This document shows, piece after piece, positions 5,535-5,756 of a stretch of DNA of 5,756 nt. Source of the DNA: Stenotrophomonas sp. (lineage in GTDB: Bacteria; Pseudomonadota; Gammaproteobacteria; Xanthomonadales; Xanthomonadaceae); the NCBI GenBank assembly GCA_003484865.1, contig DMZT01000083.1:1-5756 (forward strand), written 5' to 3'. A program made the translations under genes and the position numbers. The notes under the pieces are model-generated. The model did not search any database and was not told the DNA's origin. It saw nothing but the letters and a program-made list of their open reading frames with translations. How positions within the stretch are numbered: position 1 is the stretch's first letter; the number at the start of each line of letters is the position of its first letter.

Positions 5535-5557
5535 TGCCGGCCAACGGCCGGCACTAC
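5535..5557 (-). repeat. SMAG (GTAG-type REP) palindrome between sodB and purK
   Basis: On the minus strand it starts with GTAG, then TGCCGGCC, loop GTT and GGCCGGCA, an 8-bp perfect stem (9 bp counting 5534 with 5554). The first twelve bases are identical to the copy at 3674-3696 and the loops differ at one base. It begins five bases after the sodB stop and ends seven before the purK stop, so both convergent messages would end in this hairpin. No T-run follows on either side; a Rho-independent terminator is not claimed. Confidence 0.85.
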
Positions 5558-5564
5558 CCGATGC

Positions 5565-5756
5565 TCAACCGCGCAGGATCTCGATGACCGGCGCGACCTG
5601 CTCACCGCGATCAAGCTGCGCACCGACGCTTTCCAATGCACCGGCCAGCGCCGCCGCATCGTCATCGCGCAGCGTGGCATGGCCAACCTTGCGCCCGTCC
5701 CGCGCCTGCTTGCCGTAATCGTGCCAATGGCCGCCGGCCTGGCCGAGCACCGCGTT
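5565..5756 (-). CDS. purK: 5-(carboxyamino)imidazole ribonucleotide synthase, C-terminal end (partial)
   Basis: Only the last 63 residues are in the window; the gene continues past the right edge. PurK is an ATP-grasp enzyme that carboxylates aminoimidazole ribonucleotide with bicarbonate and ATP in de novo purine synthesis, handing the product to PurE. The visible part carries the characteristic C-terminal pattern HWHDYGKQARDGRKVGHATL, which matches the HWYGKxxRxGRKxGHxxL stretch of E. coli PurK, and ends shortly after it as expected for the family. The frame is open to the window end with no disruption. It converges on sodB with 35 bp between stop codons. Confidence 0.92.
   Translation of the reverse strand, partial: NAVLGQAGGHWHDYGKQARDGRKVGHATLRDDDAAALAGALESVGAQLDRGEQVAPVIEILRG

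Noticed and set aside
1..5756. CRISPR array, tRNA, rRNA, insertion sequence or prophage genes
   Set aside because: No regularly spaced repeats, cloverleaf signatures, transposase motifs or phage-like proteins were found.

Overview
The window looks like chromosomal DNA from a high-GC gammaproteobacterium of the Xanthomonadaceae, most likely the Stenotrophomonas maltophilia group. Three things point there: strong G/C bias at third codon positions, an Oar-type TonB-dependent receptor of the kind common in this family, and two short GTAG-headed hairpins that match the SMAG palindromes described in S. maltophilia.

Layout from left to right. Positions 1-189 hold no convincing gene. They contain a 7-bp inverted repeat near the left edge and a clear intrinsic terminator at about 133-165, which ends the large gene to its right. 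Positions 190-3372 (minus) encode a 1060-residue Oar-like TonB-dependent outer-membrane receptor. Its 355-bp upstream region (3373-3727) carries a candidate promoter, an 11-bp-spaced direct repeat, a cluster of TGTGA/TCACA half-sites, a terminator-like hairpin in the predicted leader, and a SMAG element. Positions 3728-4785 (minus) form a two-gene operon: a CGFS monothiol glutaredoxin (GrxD/Grx4 type) whose stop overlaps the GTG start of a YciK-like short-chain dehydrogenase/reductase (SDR) by four bases (GTGA). Divergent from it, on the plus strand at 4948-5529, is a superoxide dismutase with all the sequence marks of the iron type. A second SMAG element lies in the 35-bp gap between the SOD stop and the convergent 3' end of purK, which runs off the right edge (5565-5756, minus).

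Functional reading: a monothiol glutaredoxin (Fe-S cluster trafficking) and an iron superoxide dismutase share one intergenic region, which suggests an iron/oxidative-stress theme. This is inference from neighbourhood only; I see no convincing Fur or OxyR site. The receptor appears to be its own transcription unit and its substrate cannot be deduced. purK (purine synthesis) is an unrelated neighbour.

I do not see a wholly new system. The observations most worth following are the SDR with two of its catalytic residues replaced (Ser to Asp, Lys to Gln) but an intact nucleotide-binding motif, translationally coupled to the glutaredoxin, and the attenuator-like leader of the receptor gene.
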